This document shows, piece after piece, positions 1 to 7,673 of a DNA stretch of 15,135 nucleotides. Within the stretch, counting starts at the first letter, position 1. Each line of letters starts with the position of its first letter. The DNA comes from CAZJQD01 sp964548165 [NCBI: uncultured bacterium] (GTDB lineage: Bacteria; UBA8481): positions 1 to 15,135 of the forward strand of contig CAZJQD010000016.1 in the NCBI GenBank assembly GCA_964548165.1. The letters run 5' to 3'. The notes beneath the pieces were generated by a model. The model did no database searches, was not told where the DNA came from, and saw only the letters and a list, made by a program, of their open reading frames with translations. Made by a program: the position numbers and the translations under genes.

Positions 1-1
1 G

Positions 2-1345
2 TCCATCCTGGAGGTCGGCGAAGGCGTGATCGAGGTCAAGTCCACGAACGGCGATACCCATCTCGGCGACGACGACTTCGACGTCCGCGTGATGGATTTC
101 CTCGCCGACGCCTTCCAGAAGGAGAACGGGATCGACGTCCGCAAGGACCGCATGGCCCTCCAGCGCCTCAAGGAGGCCGCGGAGAAGGCCAAGATCGAGC
201 TCTCCACGTCCGCGCAGACCGAGGTGAACCTGCCGTTTATCACGGCCGACGCCACCGGTCCCAAGCACCTCGTGCATACGATCACGCGTTCCCAGTTCGA
301 GCGCCTCGTCGAGGACCTCGTGGAGCGATCCGTCGGACCGTCCGTCCAGGCGCTCAAGGATTCCGGCTTGACCGCCGCGCAGATCGACGAGGTCGTCCTG
401 GTCGGAGGTTCCACCCGCATGCCCTGTATCCAGGCAAAGGTGAAGGAGATCTTCGGGAAGGAGCCGAACAAGTCGGTGAACCCGGACGAGGTCGTGGCCG
501 TGGGCGCGGCCATCCAGGGCGGCGTCCTGACGGGCGACGAGAACCTCAAGGACATCCTCCTCCTGGACGTCACCCCTCTATCGCTGGGCGTGGAGGTCGA
601 GGGCGGGCTGATGAACGTCATGATCCCCCGCAACACGACCATTCCCACCAAGAAGTCGCAGGTCTACTCCACGGCCGCCGACAGCCAGCCGGCGGTCGAG
701 ATCAACGTCCTGCAGGGCGAGCGCCAGCTGGCCCGGGACAACAAGTCGCTCGGCAACTTCAAGCTCGACGGCATCCCCCCCGCTCCGCGCGGCGTCCCCC
801 AGATCGAGTGCACGTTCGACATCGACGCGAACGGCATCATCCATGTCTCCGCCAAGGACAAGGCGACGGGCAAGGAGCAGTCGATCAAGATCACGGCGTC
901 CTCGGGCATGAACAAGGACGAGGTGGACCGCGCGATCCGCGAGGCGGAACTGCACGCCGAGGAGGACAAGAAGAACCGCGAGGAGATTGAGACGCTCAAC
1001 CAGGGCGAGCACGAGTCTTATGCGACCGAGAAGATGCTCAAGGAGCTTGGCGACAAGCTCGACGCCTCCACGCGCTCCGCGATCGAGTCCGCGAACAAGA
1101 AGGTCAAGGAAGCGGTAGAGGCCAAGAAGCCGGGGGAGGTCAAGGCCGCCCTCGAGGCGCTCAGCAAGGTTCGTGACGAAGCGGTCGCCAAGGCCTACCA
1201 GGCCTCCGGCGGCCAGCCCGGCGCCGAGGGCGCGGGCGGTGGCGCGGGCCCGGCGGGCGGACCTTCCGGCGGTCCCTCCGGCGGGGAGTCCAAGGGTGGG
1301 TCCGGCGGGGAGAAGGTCGTCGATGCCGACTTCGAGGTGAAGTAA
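2..1345 (+). CDS. dnaK: Chaperone protein DnaK (Hsp70), C-terminal part; 5' end outside window
   Basis: This is the ATP-dependent cytosolic Hsp70 chaperone that binds exposed hydrophobic peptides with DnaJ and GrpE. The window opens inside the nucleotide-binding domain, and about 447 codons remain of a protein usually near 640 residues. Hallmarks seen in order are [37 protein letters not shown], the phosphate-2/adenosine region [22 protein letters not shown], and then the conserved hinge [10 protein letters not shown]. The beta-sandwich substrate-binding domain contains [21 protein letters not shown] and [16 protein letters not shown]. The helical lid is followed by a Gly/Pro/Ser-rich tail (about 1200-1314) and the conserved end VVDADFEVK. 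One departure from the family is GDDDFD where GGDDFD is usual. No terminator is evident after the stop; the inverted-repeat element begins 14 bases later. Identity is certain; the true start lies upstream. Confidence 0.98.
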   Translation, partial: SILEVGEGVIEVKSTNGDTHLGDDDFDVRVMDFLADAFQKENGIDVRKDRMALQRLKEAAEKAKIELSTSAQTEVNLPFITADATGPKHLVHTITRSQFERLVEDLVERSVGPSVQALKDSGLTAAQIDEVVLVGGSTRMPCIQAKVKEIFGKEPNKSVNPDEVVAVGAAIQGGVLTGDENLKDILLLDVTPLSLGVEVEGGLMNVMIPRNTTIPTKKSQVYSTAADSQPAVEINVLQGERQLARDNKSLGNFKLDGIPPAPRGVPQIECTFDIDANGIIHVSAKDKATGKEQSIKITASSGMNKDEVDRAIREAELHAEEDKKNREEIETLNQGEHESYATEKMLKELGDKLDASTRSAIESANKKVKEAVEAKKPGEVKAALEALSKVRDEAVAKAYQASGGQPGAEGAGGGAGPAGGPSGGPSGGESKGGSGGEKVVDADFEVK

Positions 1346-1359
1346 CGCACGGAATTTGA

Positions 1360-1534
1360 ACCACTGAGACCACGGGGACCACGGAGAACTGCAGGAAGGA
1401 TGACTCGATAAACTTTCCAGCTCACTTTCCTGTCCAACGGGAACGAGAGCATGTTTGGCACCATGTTTGCCGAACCCGCAATTCAGCTGAATATGGTTTC
1501 GAGTCCTCTCCGTGGTCCCCGTGGTCTCTGTGGT
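1360..1534. repeat. 175-bp inverted-repeat (MITE-like) intergenic element
   Basis: The arms at 1360-1387 and 1507-1534 are reverse complements over 28 bases with a single mismatch (position 6 of the arm). Each arm is internally repetitive: the unit GACCACGGG/GACCACGGA recurs, giving an ACCAC-N-GAG-ACCACGGGG-ACCACGGAGA pattern. The 119-base centre (1388-1506) is lower in GC than its surroundings and has no convincing ORF. It includes a short direct repeat, ATGTTTGGC/ATGTTTGCC, at 1451 and 1463. GAATT occurs just outside both arms (1352-1356 and 1535-1539) and might be a target duplication or an extension of the palindrome. The arm resembles a CCACGGAG-rich repeat I recall from intergenic regions of several environmental bacteria; that family assignment is from memory. 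No transposase is present, so it would be non-autonomous. Confidence 0.7.
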
Positions 1535-1576
1535 GAATTGTCGGGTTGCAGATCCGATGTGTCGGAGGTTGGTGAT

Positions 1577-3085
1577 ATGAATCGGTGGCTGGTTCGGGGT
1601 TGCGTGATCGTCTCAACCGCGCTCCTCATGCTCATCTTCGCGTTTGCCGTGCACTTTGCGTACATGGAGTTCTTCTCGCGCGAACAGCGGGCGGTGGCCC
1701 TGCCGCCATCCACCGTCCTCGCCCCGCTCTCGCTCCGGGACGCCGAGGCCTCCATCGTCGAGGCCTCCGCCGCCGTCATGCCGGCGGTGATCTCGGTGCA
1801 GACCAAGCAGCGCTACACCATCCCCGGATTCCAGCACCCCTTAGGGAACGACCCGTTCTTCCGGCAGTTCTTCGGCACGCCCTTCTCGCGTCCGCCGCGC
1901 GAGGGCGTGAACCGGGGCCTGGGTTCGGGCGTGATCATCGACAGCGCCGGCATCGCCATCACGAACAACCATGTCATCGACGGCGCCGACGAGATCACGG
2001 TCAAGCTCGGCGACGGCCGCGAGCTCCCCGCCGAGCTCGTGGGCGCCGATCCCAGGCTGGATATCGCCGTGCTTCGGATCAAGGGCGAAGGACCGTTTCC
2101 CGAGGCGCGCCTGGGGAACTCCGATCATCTCCGCGTCGGCATGATCGTCCTCGCGATGGGCACGCCGTTCGACGGTAATCTCTCGCAGACCGTGACCATG
2201 GGCATCGTCTCCGCCCTCTCCCGTAGCGGGCTCCGCCTGGAGGCCCAGGAGAATTTCATCCAGACCGACGCGGCCATCAACATGGGGAACTCGGGCGGAC
2301 CGCTCGTGAACCTCAACGGCGAGGTGATCGGCATCAACGTTGCGATCATGACGGGCGGCAGTCGCGGCAGTGACGGCATCGGATTTGCCATCCCCGCCAA
2401 CGCGGCCCGCTATTCGGTCGAGTCGATCCTCACGCACGGAAAGGTCGTGCGCGGTTACCTCGGCGTCGCCATCCAGGATCTCAATGACGATCTTCGCCGC
2501 AACCTGGGGCTCTCCAGTACGCGCGGCGCGCTCATCACGGACGTGGTCGAGGACGGACCCGCGGACCGGGCCGGTCTTCGGGCCGGCGACGTTATCACGA
2601 ATTGGAACGGCGTGGAGGTGACCACGTCGACCTCGTTGACCGACGTCGTCGCGCGCACGCCGGTCGGGAGCACGGTACCGGTCACGTACGTGAGGGACCG
2701 GAATACGGTCACGATCCAGGTGACGGTGGCGGAGCGCCCCGCGAGCGTCGATCAAGCGGAGGGTTCGGCCCGCGAAGAACGCCCGTCCGGGGATGCGCGT
2801 CCCGCTGCGGCTACCGCTCGCTTCGGGATGACAGTGCGCTGGGTCGAGGGGGACGAGGCGCGGCGCCTGAATCTCCCCGTGCGCGGGGTCGTTCTCGTGA
2901 CCGAGGTCCAGGAGGGCTCGGAGGCCGCCAGGCGGGGAGTCACCCCGCAGTCGGGCATCCTGGAGGTGGACGGCGTGAAGTTGCCGTCCGTGGACGTCCT
3001 CGAGGAGGTCCTCGCGCGCGAGGGCGCGCATCGCCTCCTCCTTCGCCACGGCGGCGCCAACCGCTACATCGTCCTGCAACCCTGA
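1577..3085 (+). CDS. Membrane-anchored HtrA/DegP-type serine protease with two PDZ domains
   Basis: A 502-residue periplasmic quality-control protease. An N-terminal hydrophobic segment (about residues 8-30) acts as signal anchor. The trypsin-like domain (about 55-285) carries the full triad: His132 in TNNHVID, Asp162 in RLDIAVLRI and Ser239 in GNSGGP. PDZ1 (about 290-385) starts at VRGYLGVAIQ and includes GPADRAGLRAGDVI. A Ser/Ala/Pro-rich linker (about 388-415) leads to a shorter, diverged PDZ2 (about 416-502). The ATG at 1577 is chosen because GGAGG (1564-1568) lies 8 bases upstream and the hydrophobic segment then sits at the N terminus. An in-frame ATG at 1451 would begin inside the inverted-repeat element and is rejected. 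Proximity to dnaK suggests a stress/proteostasis neighbourhood, but the gene is separated by the repeat and probably has its own transcription. Length fits DegP/DegQ-like proteins. Confidence 0.95.
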   Translation: MNRWLVRGCVIVSTALLMLIFAFAVHFAYMEFFSREQRAVALPPSTVLAPLSLRDAEASIVEASAAVMPAVISVQTKQRYTIPGFQHPLGNDPFFRQFFGTPFSRPPREGVNRGLGSGVIIDSAGIAITNNHVIDGADEITVKLGDGRELPAELVGADPRLDIAVLRIKGEGPFPEARLGNSDHLRVGMIVLAMGTPFDGNLSQTVTMGIVSALSRSGLRLEAQENFIQTDAAINMGNSGGPLVNLNGEVIGINVAIMTGGSRGSDGIGFAIPANAARYSVESILTHGKVVRGYLGVAIQDLNDDLRRNLGLSSTRGALITDVVEDGPADRAGLRAGDVITNWNGVEVTTSTSLTDVVARTPVGSTVPVTYVRDRNTVTIQVTVAERPASVDQAEGSAREERPSGDARPAAATARFGMTVRWVEGDEARRLNLPVRGVVLVTEVQEGSEAARRGVTPQSGILEVDGVKLPSVDVLEEVLAREGAHRLLLRHGGANRYIVLQP

Positions 3086-3107
3086 TCGCCGCCCTCGGCG
3101 ACGGCGA
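3086..3107 (+). terminator. Possible hairpin after the protease stop codon
   Basis: TCGCCG (3086-3091) and CGGCGA (3102-3107) form a perfect 6-bp stem with a 10-base loop immediately after the stop. There is no T-tract, so intrinsic termination is only a possibility. Confidence 0.25.
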
Positions 3108-3136
3108 GGAAACATGGTCCCGTTGCCCCTGAGGTC

Positions 3137-3169
3137 TTGACGCTGGCGGGACACCCGCGAGAATAGGAT
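3137..3169 (+). promoter_or_regulatory. Candidate sigma70-type promoter for the histidine kinase
   Basis: TTGACG at 3137-3142 matches the -35 used elsewhere in this window. The downstream candidates are GAGAAT (3159-3164, spacer 16) or TAGGAT (3164-3169, spacer 21). The -10 is therefore ambiguous, and this is the weakest member of the promoter set. Confidence 0.35.
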
Positions 3170-3189
3170 CGCCCGGCCGAGCGGAGTGG

Positions 3190-3204
3190 CTCAGCCGAGC
3201 TGAG
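3190..3204. promoter_or_regulatory. Small perfect palindrome in the kinase leader
   Basis: CTCAGC (3190-3195), loop CGA, GCTGAG (3199-3204) form a perfect 6-bp stem between the candidate promoter and the kinase start. It could be an operator or a leader hairpin; the function is unknown. Confidence 0.3.
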
Positions 3205-3228
3205 AGGCGCGGGAGGCCCCACGGCAGG

Positions 3229-4959
3229 ATGAAGCTTCGCCAAAAATTTGTTCTCCTGACCTCCGTGCTCCTTCTCCTGGCGGTAGGTGGAGTGAGCGTG
3301 TACGTCGACCGGCAGGTCCGGCGCGATTTTGCCGCGACCCTGACGCATTTCGAACGCGAAGCGATGGCGTCCCGGCGCGCCCATCTCCAGTCGGTCGTCA
3401 GCATGGCGCACGGGATAGCCGGCCACTACCTCAGGCGCGTTCATACCGGCGAGCTGACCGATACCGAGGGACGCCGCCGCTTTCTCGCGCATCTCTCTTC
3501 CTTGCGGTACGATCGAGGAATCGGCTACTTCTGGATCCACGATTTTCGCCCTCAGCCGGGCGACTCGGTGGCCCGCGTCGCGATGCATGGGACGTTTCCC
3601 CCGGCGATCGGCACGCCGATCGCAGCGTGGACAGATCTGGATCGGCTCGATTTGATCATGCACGACGGGAGGCTCTGGCCCGCCACGTCGCCGGCACTGG
3701 CCGAGCACGGGATCCGGCCGACCGCCTTTCTCCTGGCCGCGAATGAGCTCTGCGCGACCTCGGGCGAGGGCTTCCTGGAGTATTTCTGGCGCAAGCCCGC
3801 CGTGGACTCGGGCACGACCCGCGAGGGATATCGCAAGCTCTCCCTGGTCAAGCTGATCCCCGAATGGGACTGGGTCATCGGTTCCGGGATCTACCTCGAT
3901 GACATCGAGAACGAGGTGGCCCTGCGGCGCGTCGAGCTCGAGAGCCGCTTTCGCGAGGTATTGACCCTTGGCGTGCTGGTTGTCGTGCTCATCCTGGCCT
4001 GCTCGATCCTCGCGACGTTCTATTTCTCGGCCCGCCTGACGGGTCCTTTGAGCCTGCTGGCGGAGTCCGCCGAGGACCTGGCGCGGGGCGGTCAGCCGGA
4101 AATCCGGCCCTCCCGCAACGCGGGTGACGAGGTCGGGGCACTGGAACGATCGTTTGCGTCGATGAGCGAAGCGATCCGGAGGCGCGAGGGTGAACTCAAG
4201 GAGCGCGCGGCTGACCTGGAGCGTCTGAACGATGATCTCAAGGTGTTGAGCCGTACGAAGGGCATGATCCTGGCGAATGTCTCCCACGAGCTCAAGACGC
4301 CCCTGGCCGCGATTCGCGGGTATTGCGAGCTGCTCCGTAGCGGATCCTTCGGGCCGCTGCACGATATCCAGCGCGAGAAGCTCTCGCATTGCATCCGCAA
4401 CGCCGATGCCCTCGTCTCGCTCATCAACGAGATTCTCTCGTTTGCGGAGGCCGGGTCGCGGGTGCCCGGGGCACCCTCGGATGTCGACCTGCGGGCCGTG
4501 ATGGGCGATGCGGCTGAAGCCTGCCGGGCGCGTGCCGCGGAGCGAGGAGTGAAGGTCACCCTGCGACTCCCCGAAGTTCCGGTCGTGGTGCGGGGTGAGC
4601 CCGAGAGGCTGACGCAGGTCTTCCGGCACCTGCTCGATAACGCCATCAAGTTCTCTCCCGCCGAGGGCAAGGTCTCGATCGGGCTTGTCACCCTGGACGC
4701 GGGCAGGTCCGCCGAGGTTCGCGTCCAGGACGAGGGGCTTGGGATTCCGGCGGAGGAGATGGCGCGCGTCTTCAGCGACTTCTACCAGGTTGATCCCACA
4801 CCCTCCCGCAAGCATGGCGGGCTGGGCCTCGGGCTGGCGATCGCGCGCGTCATCGTCGAGCAGAATGGAGGGAGCATACGGCTGGAAGGAGGCGAGGGAC
4901 GCGGGGTCGAAGTGATCGTCCGGTTCCCCCTTCCCGGAGAACCCCAAGGCGCGGCCTGA
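3229..4959 (+). CDS. Membrane sensor histidine kinase (sCache-HAMP-HisKA-HATPase_c)
   Basis: A 576-residue inner-membrane sensor kinase. TM1 lies at about residues 7-26. The extracytoplasmic region (about 30-240) has single-Cache hallmarks: GYFWIHD (99-105), a MHGTFPP segment (119-125), GFLEYFWRKP (181-190) and PEWDWVIGSGIYLDDI (211-226). This family commonly binds small ligands such as carboxylates. TM2 lies at about 245-266, followed by a HAMP linker (about 266-318) and a coiled coil. The HisKA H-box is ILANVSHELKTPLAAIRGY with phospho-acceptor His353. The ATPase domain has the N-box HLLDNAIKFSP (Asn471), the G1 box DEGLGIP (501-507), an F box at FSDFYQVD and the G2 box GGLGLGLAIA (530-539). 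The start has GGAGG 12 bases upstream, which is loose but acceptable. No response regulator lies in the window, so the partner and signal are unknown. Its stop lies 4 bases before the flagellin-leader promoter. Confidence 0.95.
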   Translation: MKLRQKFVLLTSVLLLLAVGGVSVYVDRQVRRDFAATLTHFEREAMASRRAHLQSVVSMAHGIAGHYLRRVHTGELTDTEGRRRFLAHLSSLRYDRGIGYFWIHDFRPQPGDSVARVAMHGTFPPAIGTPIAAWTDLDRLDLIMHDGRLWPATSPALAEHGIRPTAFLLAANELCATSGEGFLEYFWRKPAVDSGTTREGYRKLSLVKLIPEWDWVIGSGIYLDDIENEVALRRVELESRFREVLTLGVLVVVLILACSILATFYFSARLTGPLSLLAESAEDLARGGQPEIRPSRNAGDEVGALERSFASMSEAIRRREGELKERAADLERLNDDLKVLSRTKGMILANVSHELKTPLAAIRGYCELLRSGSFGPLHDIQREKLSHCIRNADALVSLINEILSFAEAGSRVPGAPSDVDLRAVMGDAAEACRARAAERGVKVTLRLPEVPVVVRGEPERLTQVFRHLLDNAIKFSPAEGKVSIGLVTLDAGRSAEVRVQDEGLGIPAEEMARVFSDFYQVDPTPSRKHGGLGLGLAIARVIVEQNGGSIRLEGGEGRGVEVIVRFPLPGEPQGAA

Positions 4960-4963
4960 GGCC

Positions 4964-4993
4964 TTGACTCTCCCGTCCGGGCCGGACTAGGAT
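4964..4993 (+). promoter_or_regulatory. Predicted sigma70-type promoter upstream of flagellin
   Basis: TTGACT (4964-4969), an 18-base spacer and TAGGAT (4988-4993). It starts 4 bases after the kinase stop and would give a flagellin leader of about 190 bases. The same architecture recurs at 9062-9091 (minus), 9146-9174 and 13144-13173. Confidence 0.6.
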
Positions 4994-5193
4994 TCTTCCA
5001 GCAACTCACGGATGAGGAGGTGGTACTCAGGGACGAGACGCCCTCGGGCGTACGGGCAGTCATGCCGTATGCGTCCGCAATAGCTCGCACAATCCTGTCA
5101 TAACACCATAAGCCAACGATCGTAAGGAATGGAATGATGGGTCCGTCGTGATACAGACACGCGGCGGCCCGTAGGTCCAGGGAGGGACTATCC
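4994..5193 (+). promoter_or_regulatory. Long structured leader of the flagellin gene
   Basis: This gene-free stretch contains two adjacent hairpins. One is ACGCC-CTCG-GGCGT (5038-5051). The other is TACGG-(G)-CA / TG-CCGTA with loop GTCA (5051-5069). The second half (about 5085-5160) is less GC-rich than the surrounding genes. A strong SD-like GAGGAGGTG at 5015-5023 has no suitably spaced start codon. A 23-codon reading frame (ATG 5012 to TAG 5083) overlaps it but has no other support. The flagellin SD, GGAGG, is at 5181-5185. The leader may control expression of this abundant protein; that is inference. Confidence 0.4.
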
Positions 5194-6036
5194 ATGGCAT
5201 TTGTCACGCGGTCTAATGAGGCCGCCCTATTCGCACTACGTGGCCTTAATGCGGCCACCGATCTTTTCGGCACGGCGACTCGTCGCCTGGCCACCGGTTA
5301 CCAGGTCGAGCGACCGTCCGACAGTCCGGCAGGTTTCGGGATCGCCACGCGCTTTCGAGCCCGGCTTTCCTCGCTCGAGACGCTTTCCGATTACAACCAG
5401 GTCTCGAACTCGCTCGTGCAGACCGCGTCCAGCGGTCTCGAATCGATCCTCGACCAGTTGCGCGAGATCCGGACCAAGGCGCTCAGCTCGATCAACTCCA
5501 CGCTGACCACCGCGGACCGGAACGCCAACCAGACCGAGGTCACGCAGTTGTTGTCCCAGATCGGCACGATCGCGTCGACCACTCAGTTCAACTCGAGAAA
5601 TCTCATCGATGGCACTTATGCGACCGGCCGCGCGACGCTTACGTTCCAGGTCGGGGCCGATTCCGGCAACGTCCTGAGGCTCAACATTCGCACGTCCACG
5701 GCCTCGGCGCTGGGCGTTTCCTCGGTCAGCGTCTCGACCCAGGCGGCAGCGACGAGCGCGCTGACACGTATCGACAGCGCCATCAACCTGGTGATCACGT
5801 CGGCCGCGTCGCTGGGCGCCGTGCAGAATCGCCTGACCAGTATCGGAGATTTCATCGATGCGCAGATCGAGGCTCACGAGGGCGCGCTAGGCGCCATCGT
5901 CGATGCCGACCTCGGGAAGGAGACCGTCAACCTGGCGCTGGCGAGCCTGTTGCGGCAGACGTCCTCGGCGGCCCTGGCGCAGGCCAACCTCTTCCCGCAG
6001 GACGTGCTCGCCGCGATCCTGCCGCAGGCGCGGTGA
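5194..6036 (+). CDS. Flagellin (short form, D0/D1 domains only)
   Basis: Structural subunit of the flagellar filament, 280 residues, exported through the flagellar type III apparatus. The N-terminal D0/D1 region includes NEAALFALRGLNAAT, RLATGYQVERPSDSPAG and the helix running on to SLVQTASSGLESI. A mid-protein TQFNSRNLIDGTY motif and FQVGADSGNVLRLNI follow. The C-terminal D1/D0 region ends IVDADLGKETVNLALASLL, then AALAQANLFPQDVLAAI, matching the flagellin C terminus. No surface-exposed D2/D3 insert is present, which explains the short length. The usual SSG...DDAAG turn reads ATG...SDSPAG. The ATG at 5194 has GGAGG 8 bases upstream. It is not next to other filament genes here; the only other flagellar gene in the window is about 7 kb away. 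FliC versus another flagellin paralogue (or hook-filament-junction protein FlgL) cannot be fully settled, but the C terminus favours flagellin. Confidence 0.93.
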   Translation: MAFVTRSNEAALFALRGLNAATDLFGTATRRLATGYQVERPSDSPAGFGIATRFRARLSSLETLSDYNQVSNSLVQTASSGLESILDQLREIRTKALSSINSTLTTADRNANQTEVTQLLSQIGTIASTTQFNSRNLIDGTYATGRATLTFQVGADSGNVLRLNIRTSTASALGVSSVSVSTQAAATSALTRIDSAINLVITSAASLGAVQNRLTSIGDFIDAQIEAHEGALGAIVDADLGKETVNLALASLLRQTSSAALAQANLFPQDVLAAILPQAR

Positions 6037-6058
6037 GAGAGAAGGACTGATACGAGAA

Positions 6059-6093
6059 ACTCCCGCCCGCGACCGCGATCGCGCGGCGGGGGT
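6059..6093 (+). terminator. Strong GC hairpin after flagellin
   Basis: A continuous stem: ACTCCCGCC (6059-6067) pairs with GGCGGGGGT (6085-6093, one T-G wobble), continued inward by CGCGA (6068-6072) with TCGCG (6079-6083). There is one bulged C and a six-base loop. No T-run follows, so it could terminate imperfectly or protect the abundant flagellin mRNA 3' end. Confidence 0.5.
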
Positions 6094-6155
6094 CTCGTGG
6101 GCCGTGCCGTGTTCCGCGGCGTTCATCTGTCTGGCGTCCGGGGGTGACGACGGCT

Positions 6156-6161
6156 TATGCT
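6156..6161 (+). promoter_or_regulatory. Candidate -10 element very close to the coaD start
   Basis: TATGCT lies 6 bases before the preferred GTG start of coaD (6168). No SD sequence is visible, which would suit a leaderless transcript. No good -35 is seen. Confidence 0.3.
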
Positions 6162-6167
6162 GTCGGC

Positions 6168-6656
6168 GTGAGCACGGTGCGCGGCATAGCGGTCTATCCC
6201 GGTTCGTTCGATCCCCCGACCAACGGGCACGTCGACGTCGCTCGTCGGGCGGCGGCTGTCTTCGAGCGGCTCATCGTGGCCGTCCTCGACAACCCCGCCA
6301 AGCAGACTTTTTTTTCGGTTGAGGAGCGCGTGGCCATGCTCACGGAGGTCTTCGCGGACTGCCCGGGGGTGGAGGTCCGGAGGTTCTCCGGGCTCCTCGT
6401 GGACTTCATGGCCGAGACGGAGGCGGGCACGATCATCCGTGGCCTCCGGTTCGTCAGCGACTTCGAGTATGAGCTCCAGATGGCGCTCATGAACCAGTCC
6501 CTGAGGCCCGGGATCGAGACGTTCTTCCTGGTGGCCTCGCCGGAGCGCACGTTCGTGTCCTCCTCGATCGTCAAGGAAGTGGCGCGGCAGGGTCGCGACG
6601 TCAGCGCCTACGTGCCCCCCGTCGTCGTCGCCGCCCTGGAAAGGAAACTGCGTTGA
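6168..6656 (+). CDS. coaD: Phosphopantetheine adenylyltransferase
   Basis: Catalyses transfer of AMP from ATP to 4'-phosphopantetheine, forming dephospho-CoA, the penultimate step of coenzyme A synthesis in the cytosol. From the GTG at 6168 the protein has 162 residues, the usual family length. Nucleotidyltransferase features are [10 protein letters not shown] (7-16), TNGH with catalytic His21, FSGLLVDF (73-80), [14 protein letters not shown] (89-102), and the C-terminal SSSIVKEV (131-138) that contacts ATP. A second in-frame GTG at 6144 would add 8 residues; neither start has a good SD. Inside the gene a run of eight T (6308-6315) encodes Thr-Phe-Phe, unusual in such GC-rich DNA. The stop overlaps the pta start by 4 bases, so coaD and pta are probably co-translated. 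Confidence 0.95.
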   Translation: MSTVRGIAVYPGSFDPPTNGHVDVARRAAAVFERLIVAVLDNPAKQTFFSVEERVAMLTEVFADCPGVEVRRFSGLLVDFMAETEAGTIIRGLRFVSDFEYELQMALMNQSLRPGIETFFLVASPERTFVSSSIVKEVARQGRDVSAYVPPVVVAALERKLR

Positions 6657-7648
6657 ACGTCATCCAGTCTGCGCGGGATCGGTCCCGCAAGGTGAAGCTC
6701 GTGTTTCCCGAGGGCGACGACGCCCGCATCGTGGAGGCCGCCGGGCGCGTGGTGAACGAGCCTTACGCGGCGGAGGTCCTGGTGCTCGGAGCCGAGGCGG
6801 CCGTGCGCGGGAGCGCCCCGAACGCACCACTCGCCGGCGTGCGCTATCTCGATCCCCAGAGCGCCGGCGAGGACAGGGAATTGGTGGCGTTCCTGAAGAC
6901 GACCCGCAAGTTTGCCAACGCGTCCGACGAGGATGCCGTCGCGGCCTTGAAGGAGCCCCTCAACCTGGGCGCGGCCCTGGTGGCCTCCGGTCGCTACGAC
7001 GGCGCCGTATCGGGCGCGGCATCCACGACGGCCGACGTCATGAAGGCGGCCATCCGGATCATCGGCATGGCCCCGGGCATCTCCACGGTCTCCTCCATCT
7101 TCTTCATGACGCTCAAGGATCCCGCGTGGGGCGAGGAGGGGACGCTGGGCTTCGCCGACTGCGGCGTCGTGCCGAACCCCAATCCCAAGCAATTGGCCAA
7201 CATCGCCATCTCCTCGGCCGATACCTTTCGCGCCATCCTCGGGCGCGAACCCCGCGTCGCCATGCTTTCTTTCTCGACCAAGGGTTCGGCGAAACACGAT
7301 GACGTTGAGAAGGTGCTCAAGGCCCTCGCCCTGGTGCGCGAGCAGAGGCCGGATCTCCAGGTCGACGGCGAGCTCCAGGCGGACGCCGCGATCATCCCGG
7401 GGATCGGCTCGCGCAAGGCCCCCGGTTCCCCCGTCGCCGGTCGGGCCAACATCCTCGTCTTTCCTGACCTCGATGCCGGCAACATCGCCTACAAGCTGGT
7501 CGAGCGCCTTGCCGGCGCCGAAGCGCTTGGGCCGATCGTGCAGGGTCTGGCGCGTCCGATGAGCGATCTCTCGCGCGGGTGCAGTGTCGAGGACGTGGTC
7601 GGCGTCGCCGCCATCACCGCCGCTCTCGCCTCGGGCCGTCGCGCTTGA
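6653..7648 (+). CDS. pta: Phosphate acetyltransferase (short PTA/PTB family)
   Basis: Interconverts acetyl-CoA plus phosphate with acetyl phosphate plus CoA. The 331-residue length is the compact single-domain Pta/EutD type, without the DRTGG/AAA-like N-terminal region of long Pta. Characteristic stretches are [17 protein letters not shown] (14-30), [19 protein letters not shown] (116-134), [19 protein letters not shown] (164-182), [14 protein letters not shown] (202-215), GELQADAAI (239-247) and [20 protein letters not shown] (251-270). The start is TTG at 6653, overlapping the coaD stop (TTGA), with an AAGGAAA-like SD upstream. Acetate kinase is not in the window. A phosphotransbutyrylase is possible, but the sequence reads as Pta. 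Pairing with coaD puts CoA synthesis and CoA-thioester use in one transcript. Confidence 0.93.
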   Translation: MNVIQSARDRSRKVKLVFPEGDDARIVEAAGRVVNEPYAAEVLVLGAEAAVRGSAPNAPLAGVRYLDPQSAGEDRELVAFLKTTRKFANASDEDAVAALKEPLNLGAALVASGRYDGAVSGAASTTADVMKAAIRIIGMAPGISTVSSIFFMTLKDPAWGEEGTLGFADCGVVPNPNPKQLANIAISSADTFRAILGREPRVAMLSFSTKGSAKHDDVEKVLKALALVREQRPDLQVDGELQADAAIIPGIGSRKAPGSPVAGRANILVFPDLDAGNIAYKLVERLAGAEALGPIVQGLARPMSDLSRGCSVEDVVGVAAITAALASGRRA

Positions 7649-7673
7649 TCCCTCGCTGGCAGGTGAGGTGGTC

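Noticed and set aside
1360-1534. Inverted-repeat element as a CRISPR or simple terminator
   Set aside because: There are only two arms in opposite orientation, 119 bases apart, with no repeated spacers. The loop is far too long for an intrinsic terminator.
1451-1576. Longer N terminus for the HtrA protease from ATG 1451
   Set aside because: It would start inside the inverted-repeat element and put 42 unrelated residues before the signal anchor. ATG 1577 has a good SD and the expected membrane segment.
1841-3154. 437-codon minus-strand frame opposite the protease
   Set aside because: A composition shadow with no family resemblance; the + strand protein is unambiguous.
3064-4947. 627-codon open frame on the minus strand opposite the histidine kinase
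   Set aside because: It has no recognisable domain, and the kinase on the + strand has every family motif. Long antisense frames are expected in GC-rich codon usage.
5012-5083. 23-codon upstream reading frame in the flagellin leader
   Set aside because: Its ATG overlaps the SD-like sequence rather than following it, and nothing else supports translation.
5123-5149. Possible sigma28 flagellar promoter (TAAG-N15-TCCGTCGT)
   Set aside because: It matches the TAAA-N15-GCCGATAA consensus at too few positions to call.
6144-6167. GTG 6144 as the coaD start
   Set aside because: Possible, but it adds 8 residues absent from the family norm and has no SD. GTG 6168 gives the standard length.
7584-7673. 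Earlier start for the GspF-N-like protein inside pta
   Set aside because: It would overlap the pta C terminus and add Ser/Pro-rich residues before the domain start. GTG 7674 follows an SD.
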